Assembly (NCBI RefSeq): GCF_900187965.1
Contig: NZ_FZNL01000007.1
Location: 66,405-130,404 of the forward strand
Reading direction: 5' to 3'
Origin: Flavobacterium sp. ov086
Lineage (GTDB): Bacteria; Bacteroidota; Bacteroidia; Flavobacteriales; Flavobacteriaceae
Length of the DNA stretch: 64,000 nt
In this document: piece by piece, positions 25,360-34,707 of the stretch
Numbering within the stretch: position 1 is the stretch's first letter
Layout of the letters: the number at the start of each line of letters is the position of its first letter
Position numbers and translations under genes: made by a program
Notes under the pieces: model-generated
What the model was told of the DNA's origin: nothing
Databases searched by the model: none
Seen by the model: the letters and a program-made list of their open reading frames with translations, nothing else

Positions 25360-27657
25360 ATGACTTTTTCAGAAGCAACTATTCAGGATTTAGTAAAAGA
25401 ACATTACGGATTAAATGTGACCGTAAAAGCATTAAATGGGTACGATGAATTAAATTTTCTTTTATCAAACGAGAAAAACGAAAAATACATTCTAAAAGTG
25501 TCGAATGAGAGTCATCCATTTCCTTTTCTAGAAGCGCAGATAAATATTATTCAGCACCTTAAAAAAAGTAATATTTCAGACTGTTTTCAGCACTTTAGTA
25601 TCAATAAACAAGGAGAAGAATTAACCAAAATAGTTAAAGATTCCAAAACCTATTACATTAGAATTCTGAACTTTCTGGAAGGCACTTTTTGGGTAGATGT
25701 AAAAGAAAAAACAGACGAATTACATCATAATTTAGGATCTTTTTTAGGCAATACGGACAATGCATTACAGGATTTTTCGCATCCTGCAATGCACCGCAGT
25801 TATACTTGGGATATTAGCCGTGCCAGTGAAGCAGGCGATAATCTGAAATATATTTTAAACCACGAAAAAAGACGTATTGCAGGATATTTTCTGTTACAGT
25901 TTGATACCGAAGTTCTGCCTCAGATTCATCGTTTGAGACACGCTTATATTCATAACGATGCCAACGATTATAATGTACTGGTTCAAGAAAATAAAATTAG
26001 TGGATTGATCGATTTTGGCGATATGGTTTATACCGCATTGATTAATAATTTGGCAATAGCGTGTACTTATGCGATGCTCGACGAAGAAGATCCGTTGGGA
26101 GTTGCGGCTGGGATTGTTGCAGGATATCATAAAGCGTATGCATTGACAGAGCAGGAATTGGATTTATTATATTATTTAATTGCCGGAAGACTTTGTATCA
26201 GCGTAACACAATCTGCTTATAATGCGTCATTAGACAGTAATAACGAACATCATTTTATTACCGAAAAACCAGCTTGGGATTTGTTGTATAAACTAATTGA
26301 GATTAACCCGATCAAGGCGCAGGATGCGTTTAGAAAAGGGTGCGGTTCTGCCGGATTAATTAATGAAGATGATTATAGCGATTTACTTGAAGTTCGTAAA
26401 AAGAAAATAGGTCGAAATCTAAGTATTGGTTACAAAGACAAACTAAAAATTGTTAAAGGAGCTTTGCAATATTTATACGACGATAAAGGAAGAACCTTTG
26501 TAGATTGTGTCAATAACCCTTCGCATGTTGGGCATTGTCACCCTGTTGTTGTTCGAAAAATGCAAAAGCAAATAGCAACTTTAAATACCAATACCAGATA
26601 TTTAAACGACGCTATAACGGAATATGCTGAAAAATTAACCGCAACATTACCAGAGAAACTAAGCGTTTGTTACTTCGTAAATTCAGGAAGTGAAGCCAAT
26701 GATTTAGCGATTAGAATGAGCCGCCATTTTACCAAACAAAAAGATATTATTGTACTCGATCATGCCTATCACGGAACATCGACGGTGGCAATGGAAATGA
26801 GTCCGTATAAATTTGACAGCAAAGGCGGATCAGGTCAAATGCCTTGGATTCACAAAGCGATTAATCCAGATTTGTATCGTGGTCCGTATAAATATGGCGA
26901 TGCAAAAGCAGGCGAAAAATACGCGGCAGATGTACAAAGAATCATTGAAGACTTAAAAAAGGAAGACAAAGCACCAGCGGTATTTATCTGCGAAACCTTA
27001 TTGGGAGTTGGAGGACAAATTCCGTTACCGGAAAATTATTTAAAAACTGCTTACGATTATGTCAGAGCAGCCGGAGGGGTTTGTATTGCCGATGAGGTTC
27101 AGGTTGGTTTCGGGAGAATTGGAGATCATTTCTGGGGATTTGAATTGCAAAATGTAGTTCCGGATATTATAGTTTTAGGAAAACCAATTGGTAACGGACA
27201 TCCGCTTGCAGCAGTAATTGTAACCGAGGAAATTGCAGATTCTTTTAATAACGGACTGGAATATTTTAACACCTTTGGCGGAAATCCCGTTTCTATGACA
27301 ACAGGATTAGCAGTTCTGGATGTTATTCAGGATGAAGAGATGCAAAAACATGCCCTGGAAGTTGGAAATCATTTAATGAACGGACTTAAAGGTTTAATGG
27401 CTAAACATCCAATTATTAGTGACGTTCGCGGACATGGATTTTTCATTGGCGCCGAAATGGTAAAAGACAGAACAACAATGGAACCCGCCGTTCCTGAAAT
27501 AGATATCGTAGTCGAAAAAATGAAAGCAAACGGCTATTTATTAAGCACCGACGGACCTTTGCACAATGTTTTAAAAATAAAACCACCAATGACTTTCAGC
27601 AAACAAAATGCAGATGAAATGGTGAAATTATTAGATATCGCTTTAAGCGAATTGTAA
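25360..27657 (+). CDS. Hydroxylysine kinase / phospho-lyase fusion (APH domain plus class III aminotransferase fold)
   Basis: A 765-residue two-domain protein from the ATG at 25360. Residues 1 to about 320 are an aminoglycoside-phosphotransferase-like kinase: H198, D200 and N205 in [11 protein letters not shown] and D218 in IDFGD are the catalytic-loop and metal residues. Residues about 345-765 are a class III PLP enzyme ([36 protein letters not shown]), with the PLP lysine K608 in [12 protein letters not shown] as in AGXT2L proteins. In humans the separate proteins HYKK (AGPHD1) and PHYKPL (AGXT2L2) phosphorylate 5-hydroxy-L-lysine and then eliminate phosphate and ammonia to give 2-aminoadipate semialdehyde. 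Fused here, they would feed the ALDH7 enzyme upstream. Phosphoethanolamine lyase (AGXT2L1 activity) is the main alternative, but it would not explain the neighbours. Confidence 0.85.
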   Translation: MTFSEATIQDLVKEHYGLNVTVKALNGYDELNFLLSNEKNEKYILKVSNESHPFPFLEAQINIIQHLKKSNISDCFQHFSINKQGEELTKIVKDSKTYYIRILNFLEGTFWVDVKEKTDELHHNLGSFLGNTDNALQDFSHPAMHRSYTWDISRASEAGDNLKYILNHEKRRIAGYFLLQFDTEVLPQIHRLRHAYIHNDANDYNVLVQENKISGLIDFGDMVYTALINNLAIACTYAMLDEEDPLGVAAGIVAGYHKAYALTEQELDLLYYLIAGRLCISVTQSAYNASLDSNNEHHFITEKPAWDLLYKLIEINPIKAQDAFRKGCGSAGLINEDDYSDLLEVRKKKIGRNLSIGYKDKLKIVKGALQYLYDDKGRTFVDCVNNPSHVGHCHPVVVRKMQKQIATLNTNTRYLNDAITEYAEKLTATLPEKLSVCYFVNSGSEANDLAIRMSRHFTKQKDIIVLDHAYHGTSTVAMEMSPYKFDSKGGSGQMPWIHKAINPDLYRGPYKYGDAKAGEKYAADVQRIIEDLKKEDKAPAVFICETLLGVGGQIPLPENYLKTAYDYVRAAGGVCIADEVQVGFGRIGDHFWGFELQNVVPDIIVLGKPIGNGHPLAAVIVTEEIADSFNNGLEYFNTFGGNPVSMTTGLAVLDVIQDEEMQKHALEVGNHLMNGLKGLMAKHPIISDVRGHGFFIGAEMVKDRTTMEPAVPEIDIVVEKMKANGYLLSTDGPLHNVLKIKPPMTFSKQNADEMVKLLDIALSEL

Positions 27658-27736
27658 AAGGAATCTAGTCGCTAAGTCGCCAAGGTTTTTAGAAAATAAA
27701 ATTAATCGCGCAAAGACGCAAAGTCGCCAAGTTTTT

Positions 27737-27868
27737 GTCATTTCGACCGAAGGGAGAAATCACACTCGGGATTCGACAAAGATTGGTCTTTGCGAGGAAC
27801 GAAGCAATCTCATTTGCAGAATCAATTTGTGATCTTTGTTAGTGTGGTTGCTTCGTTCCTCGCAAAGA
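27737..27868. repeat. Mosaic palindromic element: half of family A plus a 21-nt perfect hairpin
   Basis: 27737-27765 matches the left arm of family A (GTCATTTCGACCGAAGGGAG and on), but its partner arm is missing. Instead TCTTTGCGAGGAACGAAGCAA (27787-27807, written here up to 21 positions as TCTTTGCGAGG and AACGAAGCAA) pairs exactly with 27848-27868. CGCAAAGACGCAAAGTCGCC-like words at 27661-27735 precede it. The whole 27658-27933 gap is repeat DNA. Confidence 0.75.
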
Positions 27869-27933
27869 CAATATTGTGTTTAAACTTTGCGCCTTTGTGC
27901 CTTTTGGCAAATATTATATAATAAAGTATTAAA

Positions 27934-30885
27934 ATGAATGATAATAATATCCTTTCCAAGAGTTCTATTAATCTTGAAGGTTTAGAAAAACAATTAGAAG
28001 GTAAATTATTTTACGATCACACCATGCGTTTGCTTTACGCAACAGACGCCAGCGCTTATAAAGAAATGCCTTTGGCGGTAGCGATTCCGAAAACGAAAGA
28101 AGATATTCAGAAAATTATTGCTTTTGCGAGAGAAAATAATAGCAGTGTGATTCCGCGTGCAGCAGGAACTTCGCTTGCGGGTCAGGTTGTTGGAAACGGG
28201 ATTATAGTTGATATTTCGCAGGAATTCACCAAAATTATCTCGGTAGATCAGGCAAATAAATCGGTTTGGGTAGAACCGGGCGTAATTCGCGATGAACTTA
28301 ACCTTCATTTAAAACCATACAAATTATTTTTTGGTCCCGAAACTTCGACCAGTAATCGTTGTATGATTGGCGGAATGGTCGGGAATAATGCGTGTGGCGC
28401 AAGATCAGTTATTTATGGATCTACACGCGAACATTTACTGGAAATTCAAGGCTTTCTAGCCGATGGAAATGAAATTACTTTTGGTTCCTTAACAAACGCC
28501 GAATTTGAAGATAAATGCAACGGAATAAATGTTGTGAGTCCGTTAGAACAAGCCATTTATATTCAGGCAAAAGAAATATTATCTTCTGCTGAAAACAGAA
28601 CTTTATTCGATGATAATTTCCCTAAGAAAACAATTCCGAGGAGAAATACAGGATATGCTTTAGATTTATTGGCAGATTCTATGCCTTTTGGAACTTCTGA
28701 TGAAAAGTTTAATTTCTGTAAATTAATTGCAGGATCTGAGGGAACTTTATTCTTTTCTACCGCTATAAAATTAAATTTGGTTGACGCTTTAAAACCTTAT
28801 GCAGCTTTGGTTTGTGTTCATTTTGAAAGTATCAATGAATCGCTTAAAGCCAATATTGAAGCTCTGAAATTTAATCCGGATAGTGTAGAATTAATCGACC
28901 ATTATATCTTGGAATGTACCAAAGAAAATATTGAACAAAGCAAGAATCGTTTTTTTGTAAAAGGAGATCCACAAGCAATTTTAGCGGTTGAATTTTTAAG
29001 AGATTCCCAAGAAGAAATTGACGCGATTGCAATAGAAATGGAAGCTTTGATGCGTTCTAAAAACTTGGGTTATCATTTCCCGATTGTTTATGGCGACGAT
29101 ACGAACAAAGTTTGGACATTAAGAAAAGCAGGTTTGGGATTATTGTCAAATATTCCCGGTGACGCAAAAGCGGTTGCAGTAATCGAAGATACAGCTGTAG
29201 ATGTCAATGATTTACCGGAATTTATAGAAGACTTTAATGCCATTTTAAAGGAGCGAAATTTAAACTGCGTGCATTATGCGCATGCCGCAACAGGAGAATT
29301 GCATTTGCGCCCCATTATAGATTTAAAAACTAAAGAAGGCACAGCAATCTTTAGAACCATAGCCACAGATATTGCGCATTTAGTAAAGAAATACAAAGGT
29401 TCTTTGAGCGGAGAACACGGTGACGGAAGACTTCGCGGAGAATTTATCCCGTTAATGTTAGGCGAAGAAATCTATCAATTGTTTATTCAGATCAAACACG
29501 TTTGGGATCCATGGGGTGTTTTTAATCCGGGTAAAATCGTGAATACGCCGCCAATGGATTCTAGTTTGCGATACACAGCGGGTCAAGATACACCAATGCC
29601 GGAAACGTATTTTGATTTCTCTGAACATAACGGAATCCTGCGTGCTGCCGAAATGTGCAACGGATCTGGAGATTGCAGAAAAACAGAAAAAAGCGGCGGT
29701 ACAATGTGCCCAAGTTATATGGCAACGCGCGATGAAAAACACACAACGCGTGCACGTGCAAACATGTTAAGAGAAACGATTACAAACTCTACAAAAGCAA
29801 ATAGGTTTGATGATGAAAACCTGCTTGATGTACTCGATTTGTGCTTAAGCTGTAAAGGATGTAAATCTGAATGTCCGTCAAATGTAGATATGGCAAAATT
29901 AAAAGCCGAAACATTACAGCAATATCACGATAAAAATGGTGTCAAATTTCGTTCGAGATTGATAGGAAATACACCAAAAATAAATCATTTGTTTGCTGCG
30001 ATTCCCTGGATGTATAATTTGTCTACAAAGGGAGTTTTGGGAAATGTGATTAAAAAAGCAACCGGTTTTGCAACAGAGCGAAAACTGCCTTTGATGCACA
30101 AAACTACTTTTGCCAAATGGATGAAAAATCACATTCAAAAAGGAGATTTTGTAAACGGTAAAGTATATTTATACAATGATGAATTTCTGAATTATTATGA
30201 TGTCGAAATTGGTCAGACAGCTGTTAAGTTTCTGAATCGTTTGGGATATGAAGTTGAAATTCCAAAGATTGGTATTAGCGGAAGAACGTATCTTTCAAAA
30301 GGAATGCTAAAAGAAGCACGAGAAATTGCGGAACAAAATACAAGGGATTTCGAAACAACAATTCCGGAAAACGGCATTTTAATCGGAATTGAACCTTCGG
30401 CAATATTGAGTTTTCGCGACGAATATCCTGATTTATGCCGTGGAGATTTAAAAGCAAAAGCGAAAACATTTGCCCCTAAAACTTTTTTAATCGAAGAGTT
30501 TTTAGCCAAAGAATTAGACGCAGGAAGAATTTCATCGACAAGTTTTACTGATAAAACAGAGCGAGTTAGAATGCACGGACATTGTTTTCAGAAAGCTTTA
30601 TCGTCATTAGTTCCATTAAAAAAGATATTAACGTTACCAAAGAATTATACTGTACTCAATATTCCGAGTGGATGCTGTGGTATGGCGGGTTCTTTTGGCT
30701 ACGAAAAAGAACATTATGATATTTCTATGAAAATAGGGGAGTTGGTTTTATTTCCAACTATTCGCTCTGAAGAAATGGCAACCTTAATTTCGGCTTCGGG
30801 AACAAGCTGCAGGCATCAAATTGCGGATGGCACCGGACGAAAAGCACAACATCCTGTAGAAATACTTTATGAGGCTTTGAAATAG
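27934..30885 (+). CDS. FAD/Fe-S D-2-hydroxyglutarate dehydrogenase (YdiJ-like)
   Basis: A 983-residue fusion oxidoreductase. Residues about 45-260 are an FAD-binding-4 domain (VIPRAAGTSLAGQVVG, MVGNNACGARSVIYGSTREH); about 270-540 an FAD-oxidase C domain (HYAHAATGELHLRP, LSGEHGDGRLRGEF). A ferredoxin-like region near 570-660 has CNGSGDCRKT...CPSY and CLSCKGCKSECPS cysteines, and the C-terminal third carries CCG-type motifs (GHCFQKAL, IPSGCCGMAGSFGYE, SGTSCRHQI). This matches E. coli YdiJ, a D-2-hydroxyglutarate dehydrogenase. D-2-hydroxyglutarate is the product of the DUF1338 reaction at the other end of the locus, so this enzyme would close the route to 2-oxoglutarate. D-lactate or glycolate oxidase activity is the alternative. 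It ends 24 nt from a convergent gene. Confidence 0.85.
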   Translation: MNDNNILSKSSINLEGLEKQLEGKLFYDHTMRLLYATDASAYKEMPLAVAIPKTKEDIQKIIAFARENNSSVIPRAAGTSLAGQVVGNGIIVDISQEFTKIISVDQANKSVWVEPGVIRDELNLHLKPYKLFFGPETSTSNRCMIGGMVGNNACGARSVIYGSTREHLLEIQGFLADGNEITFGSLTNAEFEDKCNGINVVSPLEQAIYIQAKEILSSAENRTLFDDNFPKKTIPRRNTGYALDLLADSMPFGTSDEKFNFCKLIAGSEGTLFFSTAIKLNLVDALKPYAALVCVHFESINESLKANIEALKFNPDSVELIDHYILECTKENIEQSKNRFFVKGDPQAILAVEFLRDSQEEIDAIAIEMEALMRSKNLGYHFPIVYGDDTNKVWTLRKAGLGLLSNIPGDAKAVAVIEDTAVDVNDLPEFIEDFNAILKERNLNCVHYAHAATGELHLRPIIDLKTKEGTAIFRTIATDIAHLVKKYKGSLSGEHGDGRLRGEFIPLMLGEEIYQLFIQIKHVWDPWGVFNPGKIVNTPPMDSSLRYTAGQDTPMPETYFDFSEHNGILRAAEMCNGSGDCRKTEKSGGTMCPSYMATRDEKHTTRARANMLRETITNSTKANRFDDENLLDVLDLCLSCKGCKSECPSNVDMAKLKAETLQQYHDKNGVKFRSRLIGNTPKINHLFAAIPWMYNLSTKGVLGNVIKKATGFATERKLPLMHKTTFAKWMKNHIQKGDFVNGKVYLYNDEFLNYYDVEIGQTAVKFLNRLGYEVEIPKIGISGRTYLSKGMLKEAREIAEQNTRDFETTIPENGILIGIEPSAILSFRDEYPDLCRGDLKAKAKTFAPKTFLIEEFLAKELDAGRISSTSFTDKTERVRMHGHCFQKALSSLVPLKKILTLPKNYTVLNIPSGCCGMAGSFGYEKEHYDISMKIGELVLFPTIRSEEMATLISASGTSCRHQIADGTGRKAQHPVEILYEALK

Positions 30886-30909
30886 TTTTTATAGCAAAAT
30901 AAAGATCAG

Positions 30910-31563
30910 TTAAGGTTTCCAGATTTCAAGTTGATATTTTTCGTCGATTCCCAAATTATCATGAATAAAAGGAACATAATAACTTTTTGATTGATCTTTT
31001 TTTGTGCCAATAAGAACGCCTAAGACATTATCATCCTCATTAAAAATGAGGCTGCCTGATTCCCCTGGGATGGAAAATGGTTTTCCTCCCAGAGGTTTTA
31101 TTTCTGTTAATCCTGTAAAAGGAAATTTTTTACCGGAGTGGCTAAAAATAATCTCTTCGTCTATGAACAATGTTGATATTTCTCCCTTTTTTATCGATCC
31201 GTCATTTTTTACCATATAAACGGTTTCACCTTCAACTCCTTGTTCAATAGAAGGAGGATATACTTTAGTTCCGGGTAATTTCCACCAGGGTTTTACTTCG
31301 GGCAAAACTTTAAACAAGGCAATATCAAGGTAATTCTTTTTATAATTGAGTTTGATCCAATATTGAAGCGTTCCTATTTGAACTTCAGAACCTGCCTTAA
31401 AAATTGGATCTCCAACAGAACAATTATTGAGGTCGGCAATTACATGATTATTCGATATTGCAAAAACATCTTTTCCACCAAAGGTGAAAAAACCTCCCAA
31501 TGTGCCTGCTTCAACAGCTCCTTGTCTGCAAATTTGCATACTATTGTAAATCATCGTTATCAT
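30910..31563 (-). CDS. Trypsin-like serine peptidase without signal peptide
   Basis: A 217-residue chymotrypsin-fold peptidase. The triad reads H40 (ISNNHVIAD), D80 (YLDIALFK) and S169 (IPGESGSLIF), with a GxSGS oxyanion motif and a following NVLGVLIGTKK strand as in trypsin-like peptidases. The opening (NSMQICRQGAVEAGTLGGFF) lacks a signal peptide, so the protein is probably cytoplasmic or released by another route, which is unusual for this fold. Its ATG overlaps the TGA of the 743-residue gene upstream (31560-31563), so translation is coupled. It is the last gene of a three-gene minus-strand operon. Cleavage of a partner protein in a regulated or defence-like pathway is conceivable; the substrate is unknown. 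Confidence 0.75.
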   Translation of the reverse strand: MITMIYNSMQICRQGAVEAGTLGGFFTFGGKDVFAISNNHVIADLNNCSVGDPIFKAGSEVQIGTLQYWIKLNYKKNYLDIALFKVLPEVKPWWKLPGTKVYPPSIEQGVEGETVYMVKNDGSIKKGEISTLFIDEEIIFSHSGKKFPFTGLTEIKPLGGKPFSIPGESGSLIFNEDDNVLGVLIGTKKDQSKSYYVPFIHDNLGIDEKYQLEIWKP

Positions 31564-33791
31564 TCTGGTACTTTGTTTGAAGTATATAGATTAAGAAAAG
31601 TGACATCAACAGCAATAAATAAACCTACCCTGAAAGCGTTAGATTGAAATTCATTGCCTGACTGATTGATAGTTCTTAGCGATGGTGTATAATTTGCGCT
31701 TGCTCCAATGACTAATGATGAGTTCGTAAAATGTCTCATAATGGCAATTCCCGGCGAAAGCATCTGCTTGAAAGTAACATTTGGAGCAGATTCTTCATCA
31801 GAGTCATTGGCTGTTATTCTGTAATTTAAAGCCGCACCAAGATCAACAATTTGGAAAAAAATGTTTGTACTGATAAACTTTTTTTCATTGAGATTTTTTT
31901 TGTTCTCATCCAATTTTTTAGCGCGCTTTTTCCCAAAGCTTAAATCAATTCCTATTGGCAAATAAACAGCAGGTGTAAAAGCCCAACTGCTTACTTTTGG
32001 TTGGTCTGTTTGAGGCGTACCATCTGGATTTTCTTTAAATTTGTAAATTCTTTCGGCACCAGCTAATACGCCTGGGAAAGCGCTTAGTGATATATTAAAA
32101 TTATGTGTGTTTTTTAACTTGTATAAATTTCTGGGTATTAATTCGTCCAATGCAGCTTTTACCTGTTCTGAGTCTTTAGCATTGATGATATTGACCATAA
32201 AACTGCCATATATTTGTAGGTTGCTTAATAAGGTTTCCTGCTGTTTATTAATATCAATCATCCTGATTATTCCTGCAGTACCGTCTACTACAGCGCCATA
32301 ACGTCTGTTTGCAATACCTTCTCCAATTTCGGATAGAGCAGAGTAGTACTGTTTTATTTTAGCGTGAGTGTCTTTTATTGTTTGCGCAACAGTGGCATCT
32401 TTTATAACGAGTGGAATATAACTTATGACTTGATCCGTAAGTTGAAAACTTAGTTCGAAAAGCTTTCTGCTCTCTTCAAAATTTAATTCGTTTGCCTGCA
32501 CATTTGCTACATTATTCACTGCTTTTTGGTAAGTAATTACGGTATTAAGGGTTTGTCGATATAAGGTAGAAAACTTGTTGGTATTTGGATCTAATAAAAG
32601 CTGAGCAAGTAATTCATCACTTCTGCCACTAGAAACATAATTTATTCCGTCTAAATTTCTAATGCAAAGCAGTTTTACAAAAATTTTCCACGAAGCAAGA
32701 TCCATTCGGTTTATATCCTCCAGATTAGTCGATACATAAGTATCATTATTATTCATAGTACCACCAGCTTTTAGAAGAATATCTGATAATACTGTCAATC
32801 TCTTAAACACTTCATATTTAGGAGTAGTTTCAGCGACATAGCCGGCACTCATATCGCTAAGAATATTTACAAGATGTTTTTTGAGATAAAGATCATAAAC
32901 CAATTTGCTTCCACCAGTAATTGTAGCTTTTACTTCAGATTTTGAAGGTTCGCTTACGTTTACTCTAGTTAGAAGAGCATCTATGAATTCTTCATTTTGT
33001 AGTTTTACAGGGAAATTGCGAAGATCTTCCTGAAACGCAGCTTTCCATTTATCTCCGTATTGAGCAAGATTCAGACTTTCGGTTGTATTAAAAGCATTTA
33101 AAACTCCCAGCGTTTGCGGAAGAAGTTCTCTGGTTATTTCATCATCTTTTAATGTATTATACCATTTTGAAAGATATACTTCGACCATTTGTTCTTTTGC
33201 ACGGCTGATGGTAAAATCGACAATACCATATATTATTTCTGATTCCGAAAAAGCGAAATTGGTTTTTGCTCCTGAGGCATTCATATCAGCCAAATTTGAA
33301 ACGTCTTCTAAATACTCAAATTGCTTTGGGCATGTAGAAGCTATCTTTAGTAATTCATTGGGATCATCTGTATTTGCAATAAAGAGAATATACTTAAGTT
33401 CATTTTCCATTGCGCTTTTCTCGAATTCATTCTCTTCGTTTGTGCTTTCTTCGGTGTCTTTTTTATCGCTTTCCGCTGGTTGATCGTCGCCACCAGGCTC
33501 TGGCTGAGAATTAGTTTTTTTAGTTTTTTTCGTTTTTGAACTGGATTTAACTATTTTTTCAAGAGTACTTTTATTACCAAGAAGTGCGCTAAAAGCGGTT
33601 TTATCGTTACTAGTTAATGGCTCAGGAATACCTTCGTTGTTAACTTTGAATTTTATTTTATTATGCTTAAGTGCTATTTTTGCAGCAACAATTTTAATGA
33701 GATTTGCTTCAGTTATATAGTTGTCTTGCGCATAGAGGCTACAATTTATAGATAAGAATAGCGTAAATAGGAGGATTGTAAATTTGTTCAT
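31560..33791 (-). CDS. Large secreted protein of unknown function, probably outer-membrane associated
   Basis: A 743-residue protein not recognised as a known family. A signal peptide (MNKFTILLFTLFLSINCSLYAQ) is followed by a short helical domain, a charged low-complexity segment at about residues 83-130 (SSSKTKKTKKTNSQPEPGG, then many Asp/Glu), a long helical region to about 560, and a C-terminal part (about 575-743) with alternating strands (SWAFTPAVYLPIGIDLSFG, FFQIVDLGAALNYRITAND, LVIGASANYTPS, GLFIAVDVTFLNLYTS) that looks like a small outer-membrane beta-barrel. It sits between the small membrane protein (30 nt upstream) and the trypsin-like peptidase, which it overlaps by 4 nt. A structural or barrier role linking the two is inference. 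Confidence 0.6.
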   Translation of the reverse strand: MNKFTILLFTLFLSINCSLYAQDNYITEANLIKIVAAKIALKHNKIKFKVNNEGIPEPLTSNDKTAFSALLGNKSTLEKIVKSSSKTKKTKKTNSQPEPGGDDQPAESDKKDTEESTNEENEFEKSAMENELKYILFIANTDDPNELLKIASTCPKQFEYLEDVSNLADMNASGAKTNFAFSESEIIYGIVDFTISRAKEQMVEVYLSKWYNTLKDDEITRELLPQTLGVLNAFNTTESLNLAQYGDKWKAAFQEDLRNFPVKLQNEEFIDALLTRVNVSEPSKSEVKATITGGSKLVYDLYLKKHLVNILSDMSAGYVAETTPKYEVFKRLTVLSDILLKAGGTMNNNDTYVSTNLEDINRMDLASWKIFVKLLCIRNLDGINYVSSGRSDELLAQLLLDPNTNKFSTLYRQTLNTVITYQKAVNNVANVQANELNFEESRKLFELSFQLTDQVISYIPLVIKDATVAQTIKDTHAKIKQYYSALSEIGEGIANRRYGAVVDGTAGIIRMIDINKQQETLLSNLQIYGSFMVNIINAKDSEQVKAALDELIPRNLYKLKNTHNFNISLSAFPGVLAGAERIYKFKENPDGTPQTDQPKVSSWAFTPAVYLPIGIDLSFGKKRAKKLDENKKNLNEKKFISTNIFFQIVDLGAALNYRITANDSDEESAPNVTFKQMLSPGIAIMRHFTNSSLVIGASANYTPSLRTINQSGNEFQSNAFRVGLFIAVDVTFLNLYTSNKVPE

Positions 33792-33821
33792 GTTGGTTAA
33801 GTTTTTGGGGTTGGTATAAAA

Positions 33822-34220
33822 TTATCCTGGTTGTTCAGAAGCTCCGGGAGTAGGTGCTTTTCCATCATTGGTAACGGATTCTGTAGTATTTGAGGGAATA
33901 GATTTTTTGATAAAACCTTCGATAAAATCGGTTCCGGCATAACCTATCCCGATAAGGGTCATTACGGTTTCTTTTGGATTGTTACCAAAAAGAGTAGCCT
34001 TAAAATCCCATAAGGAAGCCACTCCAACCACACCTGCGACAAAACCAATAATGAGACTAATAACAAATCTGCTTGTGTCAAACATTTCAGAAGGCGCTAT
34101 ATTTTCTTTAGAAGCTACGTCATATAGCTTTTTATAACCAACCAGAAATCTTAGCATTTGGCCTACAAGACCTAAGAGTCCTCCAATTAGTAGATTAAGA
34201 ATAATTTCAGATGATTCCAT
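33822..34220 (-). CDS. Small membrane protein with three predicted helices, holin-like in size
   Basis: A 132-residue protein with hydrophobic segments at about residues 5-27 (IILNLLIGGLLGLVGQMLRF), 50-70 (FVISLIIGFVAGVVGVASLW) and 85-105 (VMTLIGIGYAGTDFIEGFI), and a polar, Pro/Ser/Thr-rich tail. Size and topology are holin-like, and the GIGYAGTDFIEGF segment is distinctive, but no lysis gene is near. It is the first gene of the operon with the 743-residue secreted protein and the peptidase. The TACCTG motif at 34395-34410 lies about 175 nt upstream of its start. Confidence 0.55.
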   Translation of the reverse strand: MESSEIILNLLIGGLLGLVGQMLRFLVGYKKLYDVASKENIAPSEMFDTSRFVISLIIGFVAGVVGVASLWDFKATLFGNNPKETVMTLIGIGYAGTDFIEGFIKKSIPSNTTESVTNDGKAPTPGASEQPG

Positions 34221-34707
34221 AATTATATGCTAATGTTAGTTTGTATTATTTGAAAGGATTGAATTTTCTGAGTAAGAAATTTGTCAATTGTAATTTTATT
34301 ATAATGAGGCGTGTAGATAATCTTCGTGCTTAATTTTAATAAATGAAGATCCTTATTTATGCATCGAAAGTATTCAATAAAGATAAATATTTTGTAGGTA
34401 AAAATACCTGTTTTTGTTATTTTGTAATTCTTAGTTGCTTCACTGATAAATAGATCGACCTTAAATTTGTCAGATTTGATGCACGTAAAACTTTTTAAAC
34501 ACGACAAATCACATTTAAACTCAACTCAGGAAATAGGCAGTAATTTATTCTGGTGAGAATAAACTTGCAGCTTTTGTTTAGACGTACTTCTCTCTTTTAT
34601 TTTAAGTGATTTATTTCTAAAAAAAGAACATTTTTCTTTTGATAGATTAAAATAAATATTGTTCATTTGCGCTTTAATTTAGAATCAGTTTAAATAAGAA
34701 TAATACG
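34221..34707. other. 487-nt divergent intergenic region
   Basis: It lies between the membrane-protein operon and the siderophore-type receptor gene and must hold both promoters. No exact TAnnTTTG with TTG spacing was seen; TTCATTTG near 34665 is one mismatch away for the receptor. An open frame at 34223-34507 (minus strand) has no coding look. The motif at 34395-34410 is described separately. Confidence 0.5.
34395..34410 (-). promoter_or_regulatory. TACCTG motif shared with the collar operon
   Basis: TAGGTAAAAATACCTG followed by TTTTTG; compare CAGGTGTTTATACCTG plus TTTTTTG at 9592. Possible common operator for the two minus-strand operons. Confidence 0.35.

Noticed and set aside
25360..27657. 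Ordinary class III transaminase or aminoglycoside-resistance gene
   Set aside because: The fusion layout and the AGXT2L-like PLP region, together with ALDH7 and DUF1338 neighbours, fit a kinase/phospho-lyase much better.
34223..34507. 94-residue minus-strand open frame
   Set aside because: AT-rich frame with no recognisable domain in a divergent promoter region; probably chance.
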